Shown here: positions 53,880 to 64,000 of the stretch, piece after piece
How the letters are laid out: every line of letters starts with the position of its first letter
How positions within the stretch are numbered: the stretch's first letter is position 1
Source: Cryptomeria japonica
Lineage: Eukaryota; Streptophyta; Pinopsida; Cupressales; Cupressaceae
Assembly (NCBI RefSeq): GCF_030272615.1
Contig: NC_081414.1
Location: forward strand, 909,917,009 to 909,981,008
Direction of reading: 5' to 3'
DNA length: 64,000 nucleotides
Program-made: the position numbers and the translations under genes
Notes under the pieces: generated by a model
What the model saw: the letters and a program-made list of their open reading frames with translations, nothing else
What the model was told of the DNA's origin: nothing
Databases searched by the model: none

Positions 53880-54184
53880 GAATTCATAGCAGGATTCATT
53901 CTATGGTAGATCAATCAGTGAGGCAATAGTAGCCATGGCATCTGTGGCTCGATTCTGCTCTCTTGGTATCTGCTCAAAGTTTAACTTTATGAAATATTGC
54001 TTGAAATCATCTACCATTTTCTTGTAAGGCATTAATTTTTCATCCATTGTTTGGTAGTATCGGTTGCTTGATGAATTACAAATTGAGAGTTCCCCAAAAC
54101 ATGAAGGTCCTAGATCTTCCATTGAACTGCAATCCATAATCTAGTTGTTAATGCCTCATATTCTTCTATGTTATTAGTGCAAGG
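53880..54184 (-). pseudogene. G3 second RNase H, C-terminal part
   Basis: LNFEQIPREQNRATDAMATIASL (about 53,985-53,915) and the preceding helix region. Cut at 54,184 by the CAAGG-flanked insertion. The N-terminal part is at 61,816-62,060. Confidence 0.83.
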
Positions 54185-54445
54185 TGTATGCGGTAAAACC
54201 GGGGCTATGAAATTCAAAATGTGAAAAATGATGTTCAAAGAGCTTGTCCACACACCCACAGGACTTCTTGGTGAGAGTTATGGAGTCATGAAGAATGACT
54301 CAACTTCCCAAGGTAGGTTCCATGGTTCTCCATCTCACAAGGTCCCTCAAGCCAATGCCTTTGCTCTCAGATCACTGGGCAAATTTACTTAGGGATGACA
54401 AATGAAAGAATGAGGGATGCTTTAGATTGGTTTTACCATGAATGC

Positions 54446-55498
54446 TGTTGGTATTTTGGTATGGTTTTGTCATTGATGTCAACACCTACTAGAACTCTAG
54501 CACTTTGGAGATCTAGCAACATTCACCGACAAGCAACTATTGCACAGTTACTGGTATCTGGTACACCGGCAAGATATAATGATCACCAACACTTGGAATG
54601 GCATGGAAGACACATGGTTATGTCGAAGACATCGTCTGGACATCTTGTCCTAGAATTTTGTTCATTGGTATATTCATAGTTGCATATTTGTTGTTACCGC
54701 CAAATAGGTCTAGGGTTACACCGGCAGGTTTATCTTTTCCAGATCAACATGGCACGCTATGGAGATGATTAATTATTGTTGTAAATGCATTAAGCCGACA
54801 TGTTCAATCAGTTATTGTATCAGATATTATATTCTTTGTAAAATGTTTTTATTGTAATATCTTGTAGAGTCGACCTACTAAAATTGGTCTTAGGTTATGG
54901 TATAAATGTAAGATCTTATTTGTAAGATCAAATGTGGAATGTAAAAAAAGATTGTGTGAAGGTATATGTGAGATTAAGAAGAGCTATACATGCAGACATC
55001 ATCTGAAGATTGAAGGAGGGTTTTTGTGAAAGCATATCAGCATTACACCGGTACTAAATCTAGCATATGAAGATGCTCTTTTGTGCAGTACATTCTTATT
55101 GGATTTAACCATCCAACTGTAGTCAGTGTGACTCCCATTTTGTGATTGAACAGTGAGTTCTAGGCTGTTAGCTTTTTTGCATGTGCAAGACCCATTTATG
55201 TACACTTACTATCTGCAGTAGTATCATCTATATGTGGGTAAGGTTTCCCACTGTGGTTTTTCCCCTTACAGGGTTTCCATGTACAAATATTGGTGTTATG
55301 TGTTGTGGATGACTTTCTGTTTATGTTTCATGCACTAATCCTTACCGGTATAGCAATTAACTGTTAAAAATATCTACCGGCATACTTAACTAGTTTACCG
55401 GTATTAAACATTAAGTTGGTTAATTTGTTTTTGGTTTAAATTTATTTGACAACTAATTCACCACCCCCCCCCCTCTCAGTTGTCTCCATGACCTAACA
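54446..55498 (+). repeat. Copia2 5' LTR
   Basis: TGTTGGTATTTTGGTATGG...CTCCATGACCTAACA, 1,053 bp. A poly-C run (about 55,463-55,473) and the block GTGGTTTTTCCCCTTACAGGG (GTTTTTCCCC...GGGTTTCC) mark the transcript region. Many ACCGGT/ACCGGC words. Confidence 0.93.
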
Positions 55499-55500
55499 AT

Positions 55501-55514
55501 TGGTATCAGATCTT
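55501..55514 (+). other. Copia2 primer-binding site
   Basis: TGGTATCAGATCTT two bases after the LTR end. Matches the tRNA-iMet site except GAGC to GATC. Confidence 0.88.
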
Positions 55515-55554
55515 AATCCTCTTTTGTAGAAGTTTAATAGCTTGAGGAGATCCA

Positions 55555-56640
55555 ATGTCTACTAATTATTTCAAGAAGGATAGTCCTAAACTTGATGGAA
55601 CCAACTATGGCATATGGAAGATTAGAATGGAGACACATCTAAATTGCATCTTAAAAGACATTTGGGAAGTTACAAAGAATGGTTATACTACTGCTGTACC
55701 AGGTCAGCCCAGTCCACCTAACTTGACAAAAGATGAGGAAAATGATTGCAAAGCAAGAGAAGCACTTTTGAGTGCATTATCAGATCAACAAATCATGGGA
55801 CTATCAGATAGGTCTACTGCTAAATCTATTTAGGATCATTTGGAAACACTGAATGAAGGAGATTCCATTATCAAAATTGCAAAACTTGAAAGCTTTTGAG
55901 TCAGGTATGAACATCTGAAAATGGAAGAAGATGAAAGGATTTCTGCTTTTATGGAAAGAGTAAATGAAATTGTTTTGGGTATTAAATGTTGTGGAGGAAC
56001 CTTAAGTAAGGATGAAATTATTTCAAAATTCTTAAGAGGATTTCCACCGGCATATAAAATGAAAGTGACTGCTATAAATGAGTTAAGAACAATGCCTAAT
56101 ACATCAGTTACTAGGGATACATTTATTGGGAAACTTTCATCTTTTGAAATTGAAGAATTTGGTCCTGTTGCTTCTATAAAGATAGATTTGGCCTTTAAAG
56201 CATCAACATCATCTACTCCATCATTTGACAAATCTGATTGGAAAGCCTTTTATGCAAGAGAACTTGAAGAAAGTAGGAAAGAAAATGAAGAACTTGAAGA
56301 ACTTGAAGCACTATTTGCAAGGAAAATACCTAAAGGTCCAGTTGGAAGTAAGTATGAAGGTAAAGCACCATTTAAATTTTTTAACTATAATAAGACTGGT
56401 CATATGGCTTCAAGATGCCCTGATAGACATGCTAGACTAAGAGAAGAAGATAGAAGAACATACAAGCCTAACCCTGAATATTAGAGATACATATTTAAGA
56501 AGAATAAAGACAACTCTTGTTACATTGCTGATGAAGGTATGACTGATGATTCTGATGAGGATCCGGCAGACAATGGATGGGTTTTTGTTGCTATAATAGA
56601 AGATCAACTAGCATCTACTACTCAACTAGTAGTATAGGCC
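55555..56640 (+). pseudogene. Copia2 gag
   Basis: ATG in CCAATGTCT opens MSTNYFKKDSPKLDGTNYGIW, the standard copia gag start. Core: LKMEEDERISAFMERVNEI and FLRGFPPAYKM. The zinc knuckle is degenerate (FFNYNKTGHMASRC, the first two Cys replaced by Phe/Asn). In-frame stops at 55,831 (from TGG), 55,897 (from CGA), 56,482 and 56,635. No frameshift: the frame continues into pol. Confidence 0.9.
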
Positions 56641-58122
56641 CTTATAGCTAAAGTTGAAGCAAAGGATGAATGGATCATTGATTCAGGATGCTCACATCAT
56701 ATGATAGGAGACAAAGGTAAATTCTTGAACTTTCAAGAATACAATGGAGGCTTAGTGAGATTTGGAGATGACAAAGCTTCTTTAATCAAAGGTAAGGGTT
56801 CAATATCTCTTGATGGTAAGCATAACACTAACAATATCTACTATGTTGAAGGATTAAAGAATAATCTTTTGAGTGTTGGTAAATTAGTTGAAAAAGGATT
56901 TCAGTTACAATTTAAAAATGGAAAATGCAAAATCATGAACAGAACTAGTTTGGAAATTGCAACCGGTAATCAGACTAGAGGTAATATCTTTCATTTGAAT
57001 AACAATGAAAAGACATGCTTAATTGCACATATTGATGAAAGTTGGTTATGGCATAAGAGACTCTGTCATGTAAACTTTGATTGCATGGTAAAGATCAGTA
57101 CTACTAAGGTAGTTAGAGATTTACCTAAAATTGTCAAACCTCAGAATACAGTATGTAAAGAATGTCAATTTGGAAAGCAAGTTAGAGCTAGTTTCAAAAG
57201 TATTCCAGAAAAATCAAAGAATGCTCTTGATTTGATTCACACTGATTTATGTGGTCCAGCTAGAACTAAAAGCTTACAAGGTGATAGATATTTCATGCTA
57301 ATTATTGATGACTATTCTAGAATGTGTTGGGTTACTTTTCTCAGAGAAAAATCAGAAGCACTCAGAAAGTTTAAACTATTCAAAGCAATGGTAGCAAATG
57401 AAACTAGTAAGAAAATCAAATGTTTAAGATCAGATCAAGGAGGTGAATTTACATCTAAGGAATTTAATACATTCTGTGAAGTGAATGGAATCAAAAGATA
57501 GCTATCAGCACCTCGGACACCACAACAGAATGGAGTTGTTGAAAGGAAAAACATAACTATCTTGGATGCAACAAGAAGTATGTTATCAGAAGCAAACCTA
57601 CCACATGCATATTGGAGAGAAGCAGTCAGTACAGTGGTCTATACATTTAACAAAGTTCACATCAAAGGTGAAACCGGTAAGACCCCTCATGAACTATGGT
57701 TTGGTAATACTCCTACTCTTAAGTATTTCAGAATTTTTGGAAGTAAATTTTATATCAGAAGAGATGAGTATATTGGCAAATTTGATCCTCGAAGTGATGA
57801 ACGAATATTTCTTGGCTATTCATCTAAGAGAAAAGCATATAGATGTTTTAACAAGAGATTGCATAAAATTGTTGAGAGTACAAATGTAAAGATTGATGAA
57901 CAATTCAGAGGAACTTCAAGGTATATAGACTCTGAACCGACAATAGAAATTTTGACAAATCAACCTACATTGAATCCACCAATACAGAATGAAGATCCAG
58001 TTACCCCGATATCATCTGAAGATTCCATAGTAATTGAGGAACAACAACAAACTAAGACACCTTGGTATGTAAGGTTGAATCATTCTTAAGATCATATAAT
58101 TGGAAACAAGTTTAAAGGAGTT
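56641..58122 (+). pseudogene. Copia2 protease and integrase
   Basis: Protease WIIDSGCSHHMIG (about 56,671). Integrase WHKRLCHVNFDCMVKI...CKECQFGK (HHCC), LDLIHTDLCGP, RSDQGGEFTS and NGVVERKN (D, D, E catalytic triad complete), FRIFGSKFYI. Stops TAG at 57,499 (IKR-Q-LSAPRTPQQNG expected) and TAA at 58,087 (from CAA), both single transitions. Same frame throughout. Confidence 0.92.
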
Positions 58123-59512
58123 ATGACAAGAGGAAGATTGGCAAATGAAGAGGTATGTCTTATTTCTCAAATTGAACCATCATCTGTTAATGAGGCATGT
58201 GAAGATAAATTTTGGATTAAAGCTATGGAAGAAGAATTAGAACAAATTGAGAAAAACAACACTTGGACATTAGTTCCCCGACCTAAAGATAAAAATGTAA
58301 TTGCAACCAAATGGGTATTTAGAAATAAACTTAATGAAGATGGTAAGGTTGTCAGAAATAAAGAAAGACTAGTGTGTAAGGGATATTCTCATAAAGAAGG
58401 AGTTGATTACAATGAAACCTTTGCACTGATAGCTAGAATTGAGGCAGTCGGATTATTTTTGGCTTTTCCAGCACACAAGAACTACAAAGTTTATCAAATG
58501 GATATTAAATTTGCATTTTTGAATGGAGATCTTGAAGAGGAAGTATACATTGAACAACCTGATGGATTTTCTTTGACAGATGACGATGATATTTTTTGCA
58601 AGTTAAGAAAAACTCTGTATGGACTAAAACAAGCTCCAAGAGCTTGGTATGCAAGATTGGATAAGTATCTTTTAAAGATTGGTTTTACTAAAGGAAATGC
58701 AGATAGCACTTTATATTATAAAGTAACTAATGATGACATCTTGATTATAGAAGTATTTGTTGATGATATAATCTTTGGAGGAGAAGATGGATTATGTAAG
58801 GAATTTTCTATTAAAATGCAGCAAGAATTTGAAATGTCTATGATTGGAGAAATAAAATTCTTTTTAAGATTGCAGATTTCACAGACTGATAAAGATATAT
58901 ACTTGAGTCAATCCAAATACTTAAAAGAGTTACTAAAGAAATTTGGGATGGATAACTCCAAACCAATAAGCACACCTATGACAACAAATGACAAATTATC
59001 ACAAAAGGATGAATCTACACCTGTTAATCCAATTAGATACAAATCTATGATAGGAGGTTTATTGTATTTGATACAATCCAGACCTGATATTATGAATGTA
59101 GTATGTATTGTTTCAAGATTTCAAAGTAATCCTAGAGAAAATCATGAATCAACAGTAAAAAGGATTTTCCTCCAATACTTACAAGGCACTATAAATCTTG
59201 GATTATGGTATCCTAGAGATGAAAACTTTGAATTATGTGCATACACATATGTAAATTGGGTAGGAGATGTGGATGATAGAAAAAGCACCACTGATGGAGC
59301 ATTCTTTCTTGGAAACAGATTAGTATCTTTATTGAGTAAGAAACAAAGTTGTACATCTTTATCAACAACAAAATTAGAATATGTTGTAGCAGCAACTAAC
59401 TGTACACAAGTAATATGGCTTAAGCAAATGTTGAAAGACATAAAGGTAAAATGCAAGGAACCTATTACTATCTATTGTGATAACACTGCAACAATTGATA
59501 TATCTAAGAATC
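58123..59512 (+). pseudogene. Copia2 reverse transcriptase and truncated RNase H
   Basis: About 463 codons without a stop: WIKAMEEELEQIEKNNTW, KGYSHKEGVDYNETFA, MDIKFAFLNGDLEEEVY, LYGLKQAPRAWYARLDKY, catalytic FVDD (58,756-58,767), RYKSMIGGLLYLIQSRPDI, DDRKSTTDGAFFLG, STTKLEYVVAATNC and IYCDNTATIDISKN. It then runs into LTR sequence (WYGFVIDVNTY) because the last RNase H segment is deleted. RT looks intact, RNase H is not. Confidence 0.93.
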
Positions 59513-60569
59513 TGGTATTTTGGTATGGTTTTGTCATTGATGTCAACACCTACTAAAACTCTAGCACTTTGGAGATCTAGCAACATTCACCGGCAAGCAA
59601 CTATTGCACAATTACTGGTATCTGGTACACCGGCAAGATATAATGATCACTGACACTTGGAATGGCATGGAAGACACATGGTTATGTCGAAGACATTGTC
59701 TGGACATCTTGTCCTAGAGTTTTGTTCATTGGTATATTCATAGTTGCATATTTGTTGTTACTAGCAAATAGGTCTAGGGTTACACTAGCAGGTTTATTTT
59801 TTTCAGATCAACATGGCACACTATGGAGATGATTAATTATTGTTGTAAATGCATTAAGCTAACATGTTCAATCAGTTATTGCATTGGATATTATATTGTT
59901 TGTAAATTTTTTTTATTGTAATATCTTGTATAGCCAACCTACTAAGATTGGTCTTAGGTTATGGTATAAATGTAAGATCTTATTTGTAAGATCAAATGTG
60001 GAATGCGAAAAAGGATTGTGTGAAGGTATATGCGAGATTAAGCAAAGCTATACACGCAAACATCATCTAAAGATTGAAGAAGGGTTTTTGTGAAAGCATA
60101 TCAACATTACATCGGTACTGAATCCAACATATGAAGATGCTATTTTGTGCAGTACATTCTTATTGGATTTAACCATCCAACTGTAGTCGGTGTGACTCCC
60201 ATTTTGTGATTGAGTAGTGAGCTCTAGGCTGTTGGCTTTTCTGCATGTGCAGACCCCATTTATGTACACTTACTATCTACAGTAGTATCATCTGATTGTG
60301 GGTAAGGTTTCCCACCGTGGTTTTTCCCCTTATAGGGTTTCCACGTACAAATATTGGTGTTATGTGTTGTGGATGACTTTGTGTTTATGTTTCATGCACT
60401 AATCCTTACCAGTATAGCAATTAACTATTAAAACTATCTACCAGCATACTTAACCGGTTTACCGGTATTAAGCATTAAGTTAGTTAAGTTGTTTTTGGTT
60501 TAAATTTATTCGACAACTGATTCACCCCAACCCCCCCCCCCCCCTCTTAGTTGTCTCCGAGACCTAACA
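59513..60569 (+). repeat. Copia2 3' LTR, missing its first three bases
   Basis: Begins TGGTATTTTGGTATGG (position 4 of the 5' LTR) and ends CCGAGACCTAACA. The poly-C run (60,530-60,544) is longer than in the 5' copy. Confidence 0.92.
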
Positions 60570-61009
60570 AAAGCATCCTATTTATGCATGATTCTATAAA
60601 TGAGTTAAACCCGATTATAAGATGACAAGGTTAGTAGCAATACTATCCTAACATGATGTACTAGTTAATGATTTAAGCTAATGATAAAAGAAATACTCTA
60701 AAATGCTTATTAGATTAATTCTTATTATAAAGAGAGGCTAGATGTATTGATAAAATTGAGCATAAATGAGATACTAAAAGTTTGGACGATCTTGAAATGG
60801 AGGAATGAGAGCTCTATTTATAGGGAAAATAGGGCAATGGATGGTCAAGATTGGAGGAGTTATTTAAGGGTCAGGATTGAAAGTTATCAATCCTTGTTTA
60901 CAATTTTCACCAATGAAATGGTGACAATTGTCATCATAAGACTGCTTGAGAGGAGAGGTAAGAAGCATTAAATGCTTGAGAAGACCTCATGGTTACCTTA
61001 GGAGGTAAG

Positions 61010-61053
61010 GGTTAAGGTTAGGTTAAGGTTAGGTTAAGGTTAGGTTAAGGTTA
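61010..61053 (+). repeat. 11-bp GGTTAAGGTTA tandem repeat, four copies
   Basis: Four exact units, then a diverging TTATCC. Telomere-like in composition but not the plant TTTAGGG repeat. Confidence 0.85.
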
Positions 61054-61489
61054 TCCATTGGATAAAGCTTTTATCCAAAGGATAAAATCTTGTGCAAAGG
61101 TTAAAGGGATAACCATGGTCAAAGCAATGAATGCTTGATGAGATCCCTGGGTTAGATGAGGGTTAAGTTAGGCAAAAAGTCTCTAACCATGCCACTAAGG
61201 GTTAGTTAGCCATTAATGGTTTGAAGACTTTGGGGACAAATTTGTAAGAGTCCTTCCAAATTTGGGGGTATTCAACAAGTTAGCTTGTTGAAGGCATAAA
61301 GGCTTTAATGCCTTTTGAAGACTTTACTCCAAATTTGAGAAGTGACCTCCTCAAATTTAGGGAAAGGGGATAATATATGGGTTTAGGCTAATTGATTAGG
61401 ATTAGATGGATTCTAGAAGAAATTAGGAAGAGGGTTAGGATGCAAGTGGGAGATGTAGGAAAATGCAAGTGGGTGGGGAAAATAGAATT

Positions 61490-61745
61490 TAATTAAAATA
61501 AAATTAATTTATTTCAATTTGGTTGCAAGTTGGGAAATTAAATAAATTAGATTTATTTAATTGGGGTAAACTATTTAATTAACTGTTAATTTAATTAAAA
61601 AGTAGAGAGAAGGGATTTAATTAAATAAAATGATTTATTCAATTAAATGATGTAAAGGACTTAAGTGAATTTAAATAAATAAATTGAATAATTTATTTAA
61701 TTAAATAGAAGAACATGGGTGATTTAAATAAATTAGATTTAACTA
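61490..61745. repeat. AT-rich palindromes in the solo-LTR-like element
   Basis: Series of TTTAATTAAAT/ATTTAAATAAA inverted words of the type found in the G2 and G3 LTRs, more diverged. Confidence 0.6.
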
Positions 61746-61815
61746 AATAGAGGAATGAGAATAAAATGAACATTAAATATTCATTTAGGAATATGGTTAT
61801 TTTTATACGTCTACA

Positions 61816-62160
61816 CAAGGAAATGACAATCGGTATGATTTGGGAATGGAATCCCCTTGAGGTATGATAAAGAGGATGCCAGCTCCTGCACCATGCTGCG
61901 TGTTTGAGCCATCAAAGTACAGTTGCCAAGGCTTCATGTGTGATACCGCTAGGATGGATTCATCTGGAAATTATGAAATTAGAGGAGCAACATCTATCAT
62001 GGGTGCATCAGCTAACTGATCTATGATAGCTTGTCCCTTTATTTCTTTTATGTCCACATATTCAATGTTCAATTCACTCAAGAGCATCACCCAAGATACT
62101 TCAATGGATCAATTCTTGTGACCAGCTTAGTTTTATGAGTTAGCATGTAATGTCATAATT
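61816..62160 (-). pseudogene. G3 second RNase H, N-terminal part
   Basis: Resumes G3 pol after the insertion: the plus sequence AAATGACAATCGGTATGATTTGG corresponds to G2 AAATGATAAGCGGTATGATTTTGG (27,675), and LYFDGSNTQHGAGAGILFI-type sequence is at about 61,925-61,865. Stops present. Confidence 0.8.
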
Positions 62161-63250
62161 TCTATGAAGCAAAAACCATTGCGAGACACACATGCTCAAT
62201 TTGTGTGTAGTTTAAATCATAACTGACCAAAGTATGACTGATGTAATATACTGCCTTTTCTTTGCCTTCAGCATCTTGTTGCGCCAAGAGTGCCCCCAGT
62301 GTCGTTGGTGTAGCTGATATGTAGAGTAACAGGGGTTGTTCTGGGACTAGTGGCATCAAGACTGGTGGATTCAGAAGATAATCTTTGAGTATCTCAAAAG
62401 CCTGTTGACATTTATCATCCCATTCAAATTTAATGTTTTTGTGCAGCAAGTGCTGAAAAGGATGACATTTATCTGCAAGTTGTGCTATGACTCTTCATAT
62501 GGACTGGAGTCTTCCTTGTAAAGATCGAAGTTGACTGATATTTCTTGGTGGTGGCATTTCTAAGATCGCTTTGAATTTTGTTGGATTGGCTTCAATTCCT
62601 CTTTTTGAAACAATGTATCCAAGGATCTTCCCGGAGATTACTCCAAAGATACATTTCTTGGAATTTAGTCTCACTTTGTATTTTTCTAATCGATCAAAAA
62701 TGACTGAAAGGATGTCCAAATGTGTGTCTCTATCTAGTGATTTTCCCAATAGGTCATCAACATAATCATCTATAGTTACATGCATAAGATCATGAAAGAT
62801 AGTAGTCATGGCCTAATGGTATCTAGCACCTGCATTTTTTAGCCCAAAGGGCATGACATTCCAGTAGAAATTTCCCCAGGGACAAGTAAATGTTGTTTTG
62901 TGCTGGTCTTCGGATGTGATTTTTATTTGATTGTAGTAGAATCTGTCCATCAAAGATAACATTGCATGACCTACTGTGAGATCTACGATCAGGTCGATGT
63001 TTGCCAATGAAAATTCATGCTTAGGACAAGCTTTGTTAATGTCTTTGAAATTTGTACATATTCTAATGTTGCGATCTGGCTTACTGACCAGTACTAAGTT
63101 GGAGATCCATTCAGGATAATCAATTGGTCATATGAATCTGACATCCAACAATTTTTCAAGCTCTTCCTTTACTAATAATGCCACTTGTGGATGCATCTTT
63201 TTTAATTTTTGTTTCACTGGCTTTGCTCTTGGTTTAGCCGTCAAATGATG
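62161..63250 (-). pseudogene. G3 reverse transcriptase and first RNase H
   Basis: Frame-broken copy of G2 28,044-29,120: WNVMPFGLKNAGARYH (62,860-62,815), catalytic YVDD (62,764-62,753), LNSKKCIFGVISGKILGY, PRNISQLRSLQGRLQS, KFEWDDKCQQAFEILKDYLL and LLYISATPTTLGALLAQQ. At least three frame changes. Confidence 0.9.
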
Positions 63251-64000
63251 CATCACTAAATCTAGATCCAGTCCAGGCATATCAACATATGACAATGCAA
63301 AATTGATTTGTCAATATGTAAAGAAACTTATGAACTTCGGTCTTTCTCTCTCTGTCAGAGATTGTGCCAGGAATATGTTATGTGGAATCTCTTCTATACC
63401 GATGTTTGTTTTGATGGTCTCCTCTACTAACATGGATGATTTTCTTCATATGATGTCGAGAGAATGTTGAGCCTTCCATCTTTGGGAACCTCAAAGAGGT
63501 TTTCACCCTCAGAAGCATCCTTTCTTTTTACTTTTTTGGGGTCAGACAGTGCTACAATGTGGTTTTCACCGTAAAACCCATGATTTGTTTTTATTTTTAC
63601 ATTTTTGTAACTGGAAGGTCCAACACCCTCACCAAAATATGCCAGGTTGTTTAGTTCTATAGTGTATCCCACCTTATGGTCCCCAAGTAGAAGATCATCT
63701 CATATGCCTAAATAGTTGATGAAGGCCTCATCATTTTGGAATGTGTCAAATTGTAAAGGTCCTTCATGGTCCCAGTCAATAAGTTGGCGGTAAACAAGGG
63801 GAAGGCCTTCAATATTTTCAAAGTCAGTGGGAGTAAGGGTGAACATACAATTATATTCAGGTATGTCAACATAATTGTCGAGGTCATCATTGGCACTCTC
63901 CTCATCTGTCTTGATCGTGAACAAGTCCAAATTGTCATCACTAAAAGTGCATTCTGGAATGGGTGTCCTCATTCTTCATGATTTTGACTTAGAACCTAAA
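63251..64000 (-). pseudogene. G3 protease-RT linker
   Basis: Matches G2 29,100-29,880: GYTIELNNLAYFGEGVGPSS and SDPKKVKRKDASEGENL, and at the edge DDNLDLFTIKTDEESANDDLDNYVDI. G-patch and protease lie beyond the window. Confidence 0.85.

Larger units (their letters stand above)
54446..60569 (+). mobile_element. Copia2: Ty1/copia retrotransposon
   Basis: 5' LTR 54,446-55,498, primer site, a single gag-pol frame 55,555-59,512, 3' LTR 59,513-60,569. Flanking 5-mers AATGC (54,441-54,445) and AAAGC (60,570-60,574), one mismatch. The end of RNase H, the 3' spacer, the polypurine tract and the first three bases of the 3' LTR are missing, so pol reads directly into the LTR. Inserted in the 54,185-61,815 solo-LTR-like element. 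Confidence 0.93.
54185..61815 (+). mobile_element. TG...CA insertion in G3 (probable gypsy solo LTR), split by Copia2
   Basis: Perfect 5-bp duplication CAAGG (54,180-54,184 and 61,816-61,820) inside the RNase H gene. Ends TGTATGCGGTAAAACC and ...ATACGTCTACA, resembling the G2/G3 LTR ends (TGTATATGGTGAAAAT...GTGTCTACA). The right part (61,490-61,745) has the same kind of TTTAAATAAATAA palindromes. Without Copia2 about 1.5 kb, no coding sequence, so a solo LTR is most likely. Strand is not certain. By comparison with the G2 LTR it may be minus. Confidence 0.75.
16884..64000 (-). mobile_element. G3: Ty3/gypsy (Tat-type) element with antisense PMD gene, interrupted
   Basis: Minus-strand element whose 3' LTR is at 16,884-17,470 plus 46,518-46,700 and whose pol runs off the right edge. 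Order from its 3' end: split LTR, polypurine tract, antisense PMD gene (47,037-49,959), copia solo LTR insertion, integrase, second RNase H (split by the 54,185-61,815 insertion), RNase H, RT, protease-RT linker. It is colinear with G2 but more diverged and older, since G2 lies inside a LINE that lies inside G3's LTR. Its own target duplication cannot be checked because the other end is outside the window. Confidence 0.88.

Noticed and set aside
61010-61053. Interstitial telomere repeat
   Set aside because: The unit is 11-bp GGTTAAGGTTA, only four copies, not TTTAGGG, and it lies inside a transposable element.

Overview
The window is nuclear DNA of a seed plant with a large, repeat-packed genome. 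The evidence is Ty1/copia elements primed with the tRNA-iMet-type site TGGTATCAGAGC, Ty3/gypsy elements of the Tat type with a second RNase H, a plant L1-like LINE, and genes carrying the plant mobile domain (PMD). A gymnosperm would fit the very long elements (23 kb or more), but the sequence alone does not prove it. I find no host single-copy gene, rRNA, tRNA or CRISPR. Essentially everything is nested transposable elements.

Layout. (1) 1-12,431: G1, a minus-strand gypsy element cut by the window edge, with protease/G-patch, gag and a long leader. Its gag is split by a complete copia element, Copia1 (2,831-8,976). (2) 12,432-14,803: 3' end of another copia element, then a TA/TG microsatellite island to about 15,492 and an unassigned AT-rich stretch with an LTR-like promoter. 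(3) 16,884 to beyond 64,000: G3, a minus-strand gypsy element whose 3' LTR is split by a LINE (17,471-46,517). The LINE is split by a complete second gypsy element, G2 (20,353-43,394, perfect GTAAG target duplication). G2's gag is split by a 6.66-kb segment (31,691-38,354) holding the only long undamaged reading frame in the window (1,214 codons). G3 also holds a copia solo LTR (50,378-51,186, CAAAC duplication) and a 1.5-kb TG...CA insertion (54,185-61,815, CAAGG duplication), which is itself split by Copia2 (54,446-60,569).

How the parts work together. In G2 and G3 the gag-pol genes run on the minus strand. Between integrase and the 3' LTR lies a second gene on the opposite strand. It has its own TATA box, a 66-bp first exon, a roughly 0.9-kb intron and a roughly 1.9-kb exon 2 encoding a PMD protein with an acidic/Gly-rich middle and a coiled-coil tail. 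Its intron holds two kinds of degenerate short-word arrays, a 20-bp-period GCGTCTRTGT array and a TGTGATGAACA array. The same GCGTCTGTGT word recurs in inverted orientation in the gag leader at the other end, so in each case the array reads in the direction of its own gene. G1 has arrays of a different word (TTAGCGCAT) at the equivalent leader positions. The 6.66-kb segment carries four copies of a precise 50-bp hairpin module upstream of a TATA box and the large reading frame.

Most coding regions are decayed, largely by C-to-T or G-to-A changes that turn CAG, CGA or TGG codons into stops, as expected for old methylated elements. Copia2 gag-pol and G2 PMD exon 2 each keep one uninterrupted frame apart from such stops.
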